Shown here piece by piece: positions 23,583 through 33,991 of a DNA stretch of 64,000 nucleotides. How positions within the stretch are numbered: position 1 is the first letter of the stretch; the number at the start of each line of letters is the position of its first letter. The stretch comes from Rhodeus uyekii. Its lineage: Eukaryota; Chordata; Actinopteri; Cypriniformes; Acheilognathidae. Location of the stretch: positions 206,001-270,000 of the forward strand of contig JAWRVZ010000185.1 of NCBI GenBank assembly GCA_037043235.1. The letters run 5' to 3'. The notes below the pieces were generated by a model. It had not been told where the DNA came from and did not search any database. It saw nothing but the letters and a program-made list of their open reading frames with translations. A program made the position numbers and the translations under genes.

Positions 23583-23990
23583 TGTGGCGAGGCGGGCTTG
23601 GCTCAGCGGAGTCTGCGGTGAGAGAGAGACAGGAGTCGAGCGGGCGTAAGTGGATCATGTGCACAATTACAAACACCTGTGTCTTGTTGCAGTAACTAGC
23701 GTGGAGAGATCGAATAAAAGCAGCCCGGGAGCGGAAGTGAGACTAAGGGAGTTCGCGGCTGAGGCTCGGAAAGCGACACGGACGGACGCGAGTTCCAGAG
23801 AAAGAGCACAAGAAAGCGAAAGAGAAAGCGATAGTGGAAGTGCACAGCAGCAACAGCAGAGACTTCTGATTGCCACTGTTATAATTTCAGTTCTTTGAGT
23901 TTTGAGATACGAAAGTCAATAAACATTCTTGAGCCTCAGCCAACGTCGACCCTGTCTTCTTCTTCTGACCCACATGTTGAACCTTGAACA
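23583..23990 (+). mobile_element. 5' LTR of a Gmr1-like gypsy element
   Basis: Begins TGTGGCGAGG and ends TTGAACA. An AATAAAAG site (about 23715) and GTCAATAAACA (about 23917) lie inside. TGGTGCCAAAACCCGGGA (23994-24011) follows after three bases and is the primer-binding site; a near-identical site follows the LTR at 50330. The LTR start resembles the TGTGGCGAG family at 11018 and 50330. Confidence 0.75.
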
Positions 23991-24079
23991 TGTTGGTGCC
24001 AAAACCCGGGAAGAAGACTGTACTGCCGCCATCATGCAGTCCACGTCAGGAACACCACTTGCGGAGGTAATCCAGCTGC

Positions 24080-24960
24080 TTGCGGGACTCCACCAGGAAC
24101 ACCCTTCGAGCGCTGTTCGGATTAAGGGAAGATCAGGAGCGCTGCTTCCGAGTCCTCGTCCAGGCGCAACAGGAGGACCGTGAGCTATTCCGGAGCTGGA
24201 TGGACCGGGAGGTTCCAACCGGAGGTCCAACCGTGAGCCTGACCACTCCCGCCCACATGCCATTGTCAAAAATGCCGCTGCTGGATGATTCTGAGTCCTT
24301 CGTTGATTTATTTGAAAAGATGGCGGAGGCTTGCGAATGGCCAAGAGCCCAATGGCCGGTGCAACTAATTCCCCTGCTGTCTGGAGAGGCGCAGATCGTG
24401 GCCCAACAGCTATCCATACAGAACCTCCTGGTCTACGAAGACCTCAAGAGAGCCATCCTGCAGAGGGTCGGCCTGAGTCCCGAACAGCACTGCCAGCGTT
24501 TTCGCTCAAGGGACCTAGGGGAAAGCAGCCGGCCCATTATGATGGATCAGCAGTTCCGGGACGACTGTCGCAAGTGGCTATTGGCTGGGGAAAGCGACGT
24601 CGACCAGGTCATCGACAGAGTGGTGCTGGAACAATTCATCTCCTGTCCACTCCACTGCGGAGTGGGTCCAGTGCCACCGTCCGGCGTTGCTGGTCCTGGC
24701 CATCCAGCTGGCGGAGGACCAGATGGGGGCATGTCCGGGGGTCGGCGAATCCCTACCATCCACGTCTCTCTCTCTTGCCCTCTGTTTTCTTCCCCCTCTT
24801 CCTCTCCTAAACCTGTCCCTTTCTCCAGGTCCCGACTGTCACTCCCGCCGCATGCTCCACCCCGAGGACGAGGGGGAGAGGGAGACCGTGAACGGCGGGT
24901 CTATGAACGGCGCAATGGGGGACTGGGTGGCAGGGGATAACCTCGACAGCCTCTTATGCT
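24080..24960 (+). pseudogene. gag of a Gmr1-like element, SCAN-like capsid region
   Basis: The open frame starting near 24080 carries a helical region whose central part (LLVYEDLKRAILQRVGLSPE, about residues 140-160, then RFRSRDLGES and CRKWLLAG) has the layout of the SCAN/capsid domain found in Gmr1-type gag proteins. After LEQFI (about 24640) the frame shifts: the sequence that should continue, LVLAIQLAEDQMG, is read in another frame from 24687. The downstream part is Pro/Ser-rich. The gene is therefore broken once or more. The family assignment rests on the domain look and on the integrase-before-RT order downstream. Confidence 0.6.
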
Positions 24961-25061
24961 CCACCGCTCTCTCCACACCAGTTTAGTGACCCACTTATGG
25001 CAACCAGGGGGCGAGCAGGCCTGGGCTGGCCTGTGGGCGTTGAGGTGACCCGGGCCACTGG

Positions 25062-25480
25062 GTGGACCAATGCCCGGTGACGGAGGTGGGGACCTTGACC
25101 TGGATCCCAGACGCACCACAGGCTGCCCCCGATCAAGCGGGGTTGTACCAGATACCTGTGAGTATTAAGGGGGGAACGTATCAGGCCTTGGTGGATTCGG
25201 AGTGTAACCAGACCTCGATTAATCAAAGCTTGATTCATACAGAGGCATTGGATAAGAGCCACATGGTTCGGGTATGGTGTGTACACGGGGATATGGTGAG
25301 ATCTTGGTGCCTGCGATTATTCAATTTCGGGGACAAAAGCATAGTGTGGAGGTAGCAGTTAACACGCACCTCCGACATCCGCTGATTCTGGGAACCAATT
25401 GGCCAGCATTCAGTTGGCAAAATTATTGGAGCATTTATGCGCGGATGTCTTCCTGTGGCAGATAAAGAGCGAGGGGGGGG
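25062..25480 (+). pseudogene. Retroviral-type aspartic protease remnant
   Basis: The frame reads a protease-like strand pattern around YQALVDSECNQTSI. In retropepsins the catalytic triplet is Asp-Ser/Thr-Gly, here Asp-Ser-Glu, so the active site is altered. The flap-side continuation LRHPLILGTNWPAF is in another frame (about 25370). A poly-G run (25473-25491) then breaks the reading frame. Confidence 0.55.
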
Positions 25481-25491
25481 GGGGGGGGGGG
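25473..25491. repeat. Poly-G homopolymer
   Basis: About 19 G in a row within a degenerate pol region, at the border between protease and integrase text. Confidence 0.85.
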
Positions 25492-25599
25492 AGGGAGCAG
25501 TCGCGCAGACAGTTGATGTTGAACCAGAACCCCTGGGGTCTGCTTCGGGGGAACAGAGCGCCCCTAGGAGATTGATCCTCCCTGACCTGGAAAGTTTTT

Positions 25600-26584
25600 T
25601 CCGACGGCTCATTGTAATCCAATGGCAGGTCATTTGGGTCAGTCGGAAACCTTAGATCGTCTCATGACCCGTTTTTTTTTTTGGCCGGGCATGCATCAGT
25701 TGGTGAATCCACCGGCCACCCCAAAAGCGCCATTGCGCCCCCTTCCTCTCATGCAGGTCCCCTTCGAGAGAATTTGTATGAACCTCATCGGGCCATTAGA
25801 ATAACCCGCACGGGGGCATCAGTTTGCATTAGTGATAGTGGACTACGTAACCCGATACCCAGAGGCAGTCGCCCTCCACCCCATTTCGGCAAAAAGTGTT
25901 GCAGATGCACTGTTTCGAATAATCTCCTGAGAGGGGATCCTGAAAGAGATTCTCACTGATCAGGGCACGGCGTTCATGTCACGAACCTTACATGAACTAT
26001 ACGAATTGTTGGGCGTTAAATCAGTTCGCACCAGTGTCTATCACCCACAAACAGATGGATTGGTGGAGCGATTTAATCGCGCGTTGAAAACGATGATTCG
26101 GAAGTTCGTTCAGGATGACGCCAAAAATTGAGATAAGTGGTTAGAGCCCCTCTTGTTTGCAGTGCGCGAGGTCCCGCAAGCCTTCACGGGGTTTTCCCCC
26201 TTTGAGCTTCTCTATGGATGCCAGCCCCACGGGGTGTTAGATGTCCTTAGGGAGGCTTGGGAGGACGGACCTTCAGAGAGCCAAAACAAAATTCAGTATG
26301 TGCTGGACCTGAGAACAAAACTCTACAGGTTGGCGCGGATCTCCATGGAGAATTTGTTACAGGCCCAGGACAAACAGAGCAGGCTGTACAACAGGGGCGC
26401 TAAACTCCTCGAATTTGCCCCGGGAGAGAAAGTACTTGTATTGCTCCCCACCTCTAGCTCCAAATTACTCACTAAGTGGCAAGGGCCCTTTGAGGTAACA
26501 CGGCGAGTTGGAGATCTCAATTATGAGGTTGCTCGAACGGACAGGAGCGGGACACGTCAAATTTACCACCTACCAATGTGCTAA
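25600..26584 (+). pseudogene. Integrase of the Gmr1-like element, upstream of RT
   Basis: Pieces in several frames read as one integrase. A zinc-binding remnant (about 25625-25720, with much of the HHCC motif missing) is followed by a core with DQGTAF at about 25958, YHPQTDGLVERFNR at about 26040, and a C-terminal chromodomain-less tail with GEKVLVLLPTSSSKLL and KWQGPFEV. A stop replaces Trp in the DKW region (about 26130). The 26153-26584 portion is an uninterrupted open frame. The integrase precedes the RT (26690 onward), the inverted domain order known for Gmr1-like gypsy elements. Confidence 0.65.
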
Positions 26585-26689
26585 AAAAAAATTAGTGAAG
26601 GCGGGGTCAGTGATGTTGGTAATGGCAGTATGCGGAGAGGAGGATATCGGGCCAGAGGTCAATTAAAAAAAAAAAATTTTTTTTTTAAT

Positions 26690-27450
26690 ATTCGCTCCCT
26701 CGCCCTGGCGCCAGATGGAAACCACCCCTCGCCCTCCTAGCTCACTGACATTGCCAAGTTGCAAGCGGAATTCGCAGACGTGTTCTCGCCCCTGCCTGGC
26801 CGAATAAATCTCATCCAGCACCATATTGAGACTCCACCAAGGATAGTGGTTCGGAGTCAACCCTATCGGCTGCCTGAACACAAAAAAAGGGAGTTCAGAC
26901 AGAATTAAATGCCGTGTCAAAATTTGACGCGCATCCAATGCCGTGGATTGACAAATTGCTTGATCGGCTCAGTACGGCTCGCTTTTACTCGACGCTGGAC
27001 TTAAACAAGGGTTATTGGCAGATCCCCTTATCGCCATTATCCAAAGAAAAGACCGCCTTCACTTCGCTGTTTGGATTACACCAATTCGTTACACTGCCGT
27101 TCAGGTTGTTCCGGGCACCAGCCACGTTTCACTGTCTCATGGACCGGTACTACAACCGCATGCCACATATGCTGCTGCCTACCTGGATGACATTATCATA
27201 TACAGTAATGACTGGCCGCGGCATACGGAGCACTTGCGGGCGGTCCTGAGGGCGCTGAGGGGGGCTGGCCAGACAGCCAACCCGAGGAAGTGTGCGGTAG
27301 GGTGTGTGGAGGTTAGGTATCTGGGTTTCCACTTGGGTCATGGGCAGGTGCGTCCCCAAATTGATAAGACGGCAGCGATTGCAACCTGTTCGCGGCCTAA
27401 GACCAAAAAGGAGGTGAGGCAGTTCCTGGGGCTGACGGGATATTATAGAC
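26690..27450 (+). pseudogene. Reverse transcriptase of the Gmr1-like element, interrupted
   Basis: RT text starts with EFADVFSPLPG (about 26770), passes YRLPEHKK, and continues through FYSTLDLNKGYWQIPL (about 26990). The catalytic YLDDIIIYSND follows at about 27180, then YLGFHLGHGQV and the connection motif FLGLTGYY. Several frameshifts separate these blocks, and a block between YRLPEHKK and VSKFDA is deleted. At 27451 a hAT element breaks the gene; about 30 bases of RT text continue at 28747. RNase H is absent. Confidence 0.65.
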
Positions 27451-28738
27451 CAGGGGTCTCAAACTCAAATGAGCTGGGGGCCGCAGGAGGCAGAGTTTGG
27501 GTGAGAAAGGGCCTCATCAAGTATTCCACAAAAAAAAAAAAAAAAAAAATTCTTAAACGTCATTCATTATTGACAGTTCTTTAACTTCAATGGGTTCTTC
27601 TTCTATGTACTCGGACTTACTGAAGTTCAAGCTTGAGGAAAAAGTTACTAATTTTTTCGAGATACTAAGTCATTATTATGATAAACTCACATTATTTTGA
27701 GATAAGTCAATATTATGAAACTTTCTCATTTTTTCCAGATATTAAGACATTATTATGAGAAATTCTCATTATTTTAAGATACTAAGTCATTACTATGATA
27801 ATCTTTCTCATTATTTCGAGATACTAAGTCATTATTATGAGAAACTTTCTCATTATTTTGAGATAAGTCATTATTATAAGAAATTTTCTCATTATTTCGA
27901 GATACTAAGTCATTATTATGAGAAATTTTCTCATTATTTCGAGATATTAAGTCATTATTATGAAACTTTCTAATTCTGTCCAGATACTAAGTCATTATTA
28001 TGAGAAACTCTCTAATTATTATGACTTAAATAATCCTTTTTTTTCTCAACTGTGGCGGAAACGGGCATCCATACTTTCCTGATGACATGAACATCGTAAT
28101 ATTTTATTTGGTAGAAAATACAGATATAGGCGACAGCTACCGGCTGTTAATTATTAGCTGGGACTGTGGGACACCATTAATAAATGTATTATAATACAAA
28201 AACAATGGGATAAAGCCACGGAGGCGATATTTACTGGATTTTATTTTCTATATTATAACACCGATGTCCCGCAAATCAGCCCATTTCAAATTATGGAAAA
28301 ACAAATACAATCCGCATGACGCTAAATCCAACGCCGATAACAGTAACATTCACTTCGTCCAGCTCAAAGTAGAACATGCTCAATTTCAATCACAATAAGA
28401 AGTAATAATTCTATGACGGCTTTGACAAATGTGATGTAACACGGGCAGCTCCTCAGTTGTTTCTCTGTCTGCATCAAGCCCGGCTGATGCCCCGCCCCCG
28501 GGAGTCATTTACTCCACTGTGATTGGCCCCAGGGAGTCATATATTCCACTGTGATTGGTTGGTTTGTACAGCTCCAGCTCGCACGAAAAAGGAATCTTCC
28601 GCACACAAAGCGGTAAAGCGCTATTCATTCATCACTCACGGGCCGCACTTACATTAAACTTTCATATGGTCCCGCGGGCCACAAAATATCGTTTCGCGGG
28701 CCGCAATTGGCCCGCGGGCCGCATGTTTGAGACCCCTG
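27451..28738. mobile_element. Non-autonomous hAT element in the Gmr1-like RT
   Basis: Ends CAGGGGTCTCAAAC and GTTTGAGACCCCTG form a perfect 14-bp inversion and are flanked by the 8-bp duplication TTATAGAC (27443-27450 and 28739-28746). Removing it restores the RT text GYYR followed by R. No transposase frame is present. The core contains the AT-rich array at 27640-28030. Confidence 0.9.
27640..28030. repeat. Minisatellite, about 45-bp units
   Basis: Imperfect tandem copies of TTTCTCATTATTTCGAGA followed by TACTAAGTCATTATTATGAG. At least seven units with single-base and short indel differences. Confidence 0.85.
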
Positions 28739-28746
28739 TTATAGAC

Positions 28747-29317
28747 GGTCTGTACCAAAGTATTCGGAAGATCTGTGATTTTTGTTCTCTGTGGCAAGAG
28801 CTGCTGGGAGCAGACGGAAATTTGAGCAAGGGCTGTGTAGCATGGCCAGGGTCTTGTCCTGTCCAATTCAGGTGAAATTGGTCTCTCTGGAGACGTCCAG
28901 AGTAATATAGACGTGTTGAAACTGCCACGAGAGAGAGAGCAAAAATCATGGGGAAGTCCCAGAGTAAAAATAACCAATATGATACAGCTGTGTTTCGTCA
29001 AATGAGTGTATAGGATCAAATGTATAAGGAGTACTGAGGAACTAATTAAGTACCATGACTTTCCTGAAGAGGAACTTTAGGCATTATGAGGCTGAAAATT
29101 GTGAAATATTCTGTTGAGAATAGGAGTGAAAAACATTTGTGCGTTGACTGTGAACCGGCAATAAAATGCTGAATGGAAGAAGCAGAGTGCAGGGGAAAAA
29201 AGCAATGCAGAAAGAATTACCAGGTGAAAACGGGAAAAAGGAAAAAAAGGGGAAAAGAAAAAGAGGTTTAGATAGAAAATAGGGATGAAGAAAGACCTAC
29301 TGCACCAACTAACCTAC
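28747..29317 (+). pseudogene. RT tail junction, then possible retroviral gag start
   Basis: The first 30 bases finish the Gmr1-like RT connection motif; homology then ends. At 28948 a short ATG frame begins MGKSQSKNN, an N-myristoylation-type start as in retroviral gag proteins. It stops after 21 codons (29011). What follows is degenerate. The call rests on the start motif and on retroviral RT text in the same orientation at 31985-32378. Confidence 0.35.
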
Positions 29318-29845
29318 TGTCATGAATATGAGCTCTGCGCTCCCCTCCCTGGCCACCAGAGGGAGCTCACACACATAAACTGACACTACACTACACACTA
29401 CATTTCCCATCATGCAGTACATTGCACTGATCACACACACCAGCTGAACTCTATCATGAGTGTTTGTCACACCAGCTGTCATCAATCACATGAACTATAA
29501 AAGACTGCTTCACCCACACTCTCACCGCAAAGTCTTGATTTGCTATAGCTGTCATTCTGAGCGTTTATTCCTGTCCTGATTGTCTGTTCTGATTCTGCCT
29601 GTTTGCCCGTTTTTGATCCTGTTCTGCCTGCCCTGACCTGTGCCTGGATTAACGTTGATGATTGATAGCTGCCTGTCTTGACTACCGCCTGTTCTACGAT
29701 CCTGATTCTGTCTGCCTGCCTTTGTGATCCCTGCCCGTATTTCCGTCTATGCTTGACCTCTGTTTGCCCTGACCATTCTGCCTGTACGACTACTCTTATT
29801 AAAGACACAGCAATTGGATCCCTGCCTGTGAGTCCCTCTGTTACA
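29318..29845 (+). mobile_element. Solo LTR, TGTCATGAA type
   Basis: Begins TGTCATGAAT and ends CTCTGTTACA, with ACTATAAAAGAC (about 29494) as TATA box and TATTAAAGACAC (about 29796) near the 3' end. Flanking CCTAC and CCTGC could be a decayed 5-bp duplication. The pyrimidine-rich CCTG repeats are typical of this LTR class. No internal region follows. Confidence 0.65.
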
Positions 29846-30838
29846 CCTGCTAACTTTTTTCCAGGTCGAACCCTTTTTCGGGGTTTAATCCTTTTGATCT
29901 TTTAATCCTTTTTTTATTCTCTGTTTCATTACCACCATCACTACCCTGTGGCTAAGCTGCATGCGCTGAAAATGAGTCCAGACCTCGACTGCTCTCCACC
30001 ATGACCAGCACCAGCCCAAGGAAGTGAACAGAAAGCAAGCTTCCTTCCGTGGAGCGTCCCAACAGCAGCAGTTGAGCGAGAGGGAGCAGCAGGAGTCAAT
30101 TTTGAACTGAACCGAGAATGGAAGAGAGATCTCAAGCGAAAGGGGAAGAAGAGGAACTTTTTGGATGGTCCTATGATGGTTTCTAGACCACGGACTGCAG
30201 CGGAAACAAGAAAAGCCATGACCCATCTGCCTTATGCCAGCAACACAGGGGAAAAATTCTCAGCGACGCTGATTGTTTTCTGTTATCTGTGAAACTCTGT
30301 AACTGACTGGCACAAAGTGAGTGCTGGTCAACTACCGTGAACAGGAGGAAAAGTCACCGGACTGGGGAAATGGAGTGAACACAGAGTATTGACAGAGGTG
30401 AAAAAAACAGGCCTCTGGAAATGTCATCTAAGAACAGACTGAGACCAAAGATCACACTAACAGTGAAAGCACAATACATCGATTGGCAGAATGGACGAAT
30501 CGAGACTGTCGTAAACCATACGCGGCATGCGCAAGAACAACAGATAAAGAAAGAGCAAATAAAAGACAAAGAACTGCAACTTACTTTTAATTTCAAACAA
30601 GATCACGAGGGACAAAGAACAACAGCAGCCAACAGATATAACAGCAGAAAGAGGCAGAAGAAGAGGAAATGGAAGTTCTGGCTGAAAATCATGACTTCAG
30701 AAAGTGGACCACCTGTAAACTGTGCAAAGACACAGGTGAACTGAGAGAAAGAAGAGAAAGACGGAGAGCAGGGAGGAGGTGATCTGGGAGCGCAGCCAGC
30801 GGTCACGGATAAGGGAAGTGCAAATTTTTAATACCACA

Positions 30839-30883
<45 letters not shown>

Positions 30884-31980
30884 TGATACTGCTCTCTGCA
30901 ATGACGAATCTGCTTGCAATGTTTATTTCAAGTCTGATGCCAAATGGTAATTATATAAAGAATAAGGGTTTTTGAAATTACCAAGATACTCTCTTTTAAT
31001 AGAGGGAACATAAGTAAAGGTAATGGTAGATAATTGTGGATAGAGAAGTTTTATCCGACCATGTGACTTGCAGTGTTTACCAGGAATGTCTGATTAAACA
31101 AACCTGTTCGTTTATGCTATAGGACATCATAGATTTGCTGAAAAGTTCAATGTACCTCGAAATTGTGCGACAGAAACAGGGCGCACGTTAACGAGATTTA
31201 ATGTCAGAAACTCCGCAGTGGACTTATGAACTAAATTCTTTGAATGGGATTCATCAATTTGTTAAAGAGTAAACAAGGATTTAAAAATGCCAGGGTTAAA
31301 CAAAATGTTAATATAATGACTTCTGCTGAATTCCACTGCACATCACATGTCGGGGTCGATAGAGACAACATTTATTAAGATGAATGGTCGGTAGAACCAA
31401 ATAGTGAGATTTTAACTATAATTTTAACTATATGTTATAGAGAATGTTTGGATATGTGCTTTCTGTAAGCATGACAGAGCAGAAATGACCTTTTTATCTG
31501 ATGACCGGATCAGTTCCACATGTATATTTGGCTAAAACTACACAGTAATCATGGTCTGAGTTAGGGTCTTTAAGGAGGTAAATTTGAATATTGGACAGAA
31601 GTGAGGCATAGAGTTAATCAAAAAACTTGAATGAATGTTAAATTATTGTGACGAAAAAGTCCAGACTGTGAGAATAATTGTCCCCATTGAAGATAGTGCT
31701 GAAGAGCTGCTGCACTGCTGACATTAGGGCAGAGGACATTCCTTAGAAATGGTACCTTCAAAATTATGGGAAAAACATTAATATGATGTGGTTTTCATTG
31801 GTGGGTTGTGAATCAGTTAATATTGTTTTAAAAGTCTGATTATCTCTTGGAAAAAAGAGAATCAATGATTGGCATCATGCCAGTGTTTTAATCATTGGTA
31901 AAAGAGGGGGATTATTGTGTCATGCAGCAACTCTCCAATGTGTACACCTATTTTTCATACACCTAAAGAAAATAAGAGAT
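29846..31980 (+). pseudogene. Degenerate retrovirus-like internal sequence
   Basis: A 107-codon frame at 30421-30744 is basic and Gln/Lys-rich. I cannot assign it; protease or nucleocapsid remnants are possible because of its place between a gag-type start and RT text. The rest has no long frame. A (CA)n run lies at 30838-30880. Confidence 0.3.
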
Positions 31981-31984
31981 AAGT

Positions 31985-32378
31985 TACAGCCTACAGAATG
32001 GCGATTTGTTCAAGATTTAAAAGATATTAATGCTTTCAAATGCTGTTAATGCAGATACAGAGCTCCAAATGTGCCAAACTCTTGCCATGCTGTCTAAAAA
32101 GTGAGTGTATTGTGGTTTTCAGGTGTAGACTGGGCACTCTCTGACTCCGACCCCAGCCACAGCTCTGTTATTATATGTTGATAATCTTTTGATTTGTGCA
32201 TGTGATGAACTAACATGTGTGGCTGACAGTGTTGCCCTCCTGAAGCATTTAGTGAAAGAGGGTCACAAGATCAGTCAAAGATGCAGTTTGTGTAACAGGA
32301 AGTGACCTTTTTAGGCCATGTCATAACGGCAAACAGTAAATCCCTGTCTGACAAAGTGCAAGCTATCAGAGAAGGTTA
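31985..32378 (+). pseudogene. Retroviral reverse transcriptase fragment
   Basis: Frames read EWRFVQDLKDIN (about 31995), LLLYVDNLLICACDE (about 32165-32210), LLKHLVKEGHKIS (about 32240) and VTFLGHVIT (about 32305). This is the palm and thumb of a retroviral-type RT with the YVDD box changed to YVDN, plus frameshifts. The text is interrupted at 32379 by a pogo-like element. It is a dead copy on the plus strand. Confidence 0.6.
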
Positions 32379-32380
32379 TA

Positions 32381-33302
32381 CAGTAATATCTCGGTTTACG
32401 AGCGACTTGGTATACGAGCAAATCGGTGTACGAGCATGGAGGGTCAACTCGGTGTACGAGCATTGTATCGGAGTGCGAGCAAATTTTCTCCTCACCCACG
32501 TGCATTTTTGTGTGGAAAGTCCTAACGCTCAGTATCGTCGCGCGCATTTTTACATGAAATATCCTAATGACAGCCTCTCATAACACAGTCACGCAGTTCC
32601 AACCCCTTTATCACCCCTTAACTCATTCATTCTCTCAGCCTCACTCTGTTTGGCTGCATCATTCACCACAGTGATACTTTTAGAAGTGATAGCATTAATT
32701 AATTGTGATCGCTATTGTTCACGTAGTGAAATGTATACGTGGTTCATGAATTCATTGTCTCCTAGTTCTGCCTGTGCTGATCACCGACACACCTCATATC
32801 ATCCGTGGACATACACTTCTCATATCATCTGCCTATGAAGTTCACTTCTCTTCACTCCTGTGTTATGTCCGCGCGGTGCTTGCATCTCCCGGAGCTCGCG
32901 GTGCTCGCGCGTGCGTCTCCCTGAGCTCACGGTGCTCTTATAATAAATTCACTCATTTGCACTTGAATCTGGGTTTTGTGTTTTCCCCCTCCCTCTTCTC
33001 TCTCGTCTTCTTCACGCCAGCAGACGCTGCTCAAAGTACATTACAGTAAATTGTCAAGTATTTTTGGAGTTTAATTGTCAATTATTAATTAGTATTTATA
33101 TGAGATCTTAATGGTTATAATTTTAACTGTAATTAATAGGGTAAAACAAAAAAAATATTCAAAATTGGCATTTATGATCGTGTGGAACGAATTAATTGAT
33201 TTTTAGTGCATTCTTATGAGGGGAATTGTTTTGGTGTACGAGCATTTTGGGTTACGAGCTCGCTCTTGGAACAAATTAAACTCGTAAACCGAGGTATTAC
33301 TG
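32381..33302. mobile_element. Pogo/Tigger-like non-autonomous mariner-type element
   Basis: Ends CAGTAATATCTCGGTTTACG and the complementary CGTAAACCGAGGTATTACTG, flanked by TA (32379-32380 and 33303-33304). The phrase GGTGTACGAGCA recurs several times inside each end. The 922-bp interior has no transposase frame. TA duplication and this terminus are typical of pogo/Tigger-type elements. Confidence 0.75.
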
Positions 33303-33315
33303 TATATATATATAT

Positions 33316-33491
33316 TGTCACGTTTATGCTATTTTCACACTACTCAGGACTCTTAGTTTGCCTTGTCCTTGTCACATGTTCCCTTTTCCATATCTCCCCG
33401 TCACTCACCAGTCCCATCATCACTTATCATTCACAGGTGTTTTGTGTTTCAGTTAATCTTAGCCAGTATTTAAGTTCTCCTTGTTCACTCC
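33316..33491 (+). mobile_element. LTR-like fragment
   Basis: Starts TGTCACGTTTATGC and has CAGTATTTAAGTTC as a TATA-like box. It is cut at 33491 by the solo LTR that follows. It resembles gypsy-type LTRs in this window but has no right end. Confidence 0.4.
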
Positions 33492-33987
33492 TGTGATGGA
33501 AATTTTACCCATGGTTTCAATTCAGGATTATATTCTACTCTTCTATATACTAAGTTTTGATATTAGTGAGTAGTAGCTGACCTTTCTGTTTAGTGGAACT
33601 AGTGTGAAAGAATCAAATTGTATGCATATGGTAGCTACAGGCCACCATGGATTTACATGTAATGCAGATGGGGTTTCTTTGAGTTTAAAGGGTCAAGCTT
33701 TCACCTTTAACTAATAGTCTGTCTAAGTAGTGCGGGATAAGAAGAGTTGTGTTTAAAGGTGTAGGAGACTAATTTTCCCCTCAGGGGGAGGGAAAGTCTG
33801 TGTTGACCTTCAAGGTCAGGGAAGATATAAATGTTGAAGCTGCCTGCTGTCCTTTGTCACACTCTGCAGGGCAGCTTCGGATGTCTGTATGACTGTGTCC
33901 TTTCTTTGCGAAGAAATAAACCTTTTTAAATTACAATTGGGATATTTGTCTCTTATTCAGAACTAGTAAAAGATTTTTGCCACCACA
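33492..33987 (+). mobile_element. Solo LTR of a class I retrovirus-like element
   Basis: Ends TGTGATGGAAA and TTTGCCACCACA form an imperfect terminal inversion and are flanked by CTCC (33488-33491 and 33988-33991). AAGAAATAAACC (about 33918) is the polyadenylation site. The 496-bp size, 4-bp duplication and U5-like tail fit a gammaretrovirus-like LTR. Confidence 0.7.
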
Positions 33988-33991
33988 CTCC

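Noticed and set aside
24331..24810. 159-codon frame over the Gmr1-like gag
   Set aside because: Shadow frame of gag; the other frame has the SCAN-like helical text.
27640..28030. Direct repeats with regular spacing, considered as a CRISPR array
   Set aside because: Units are contiguous and imperfect with no unique spacers, and the context is a hAT element in a vertebrate genome.
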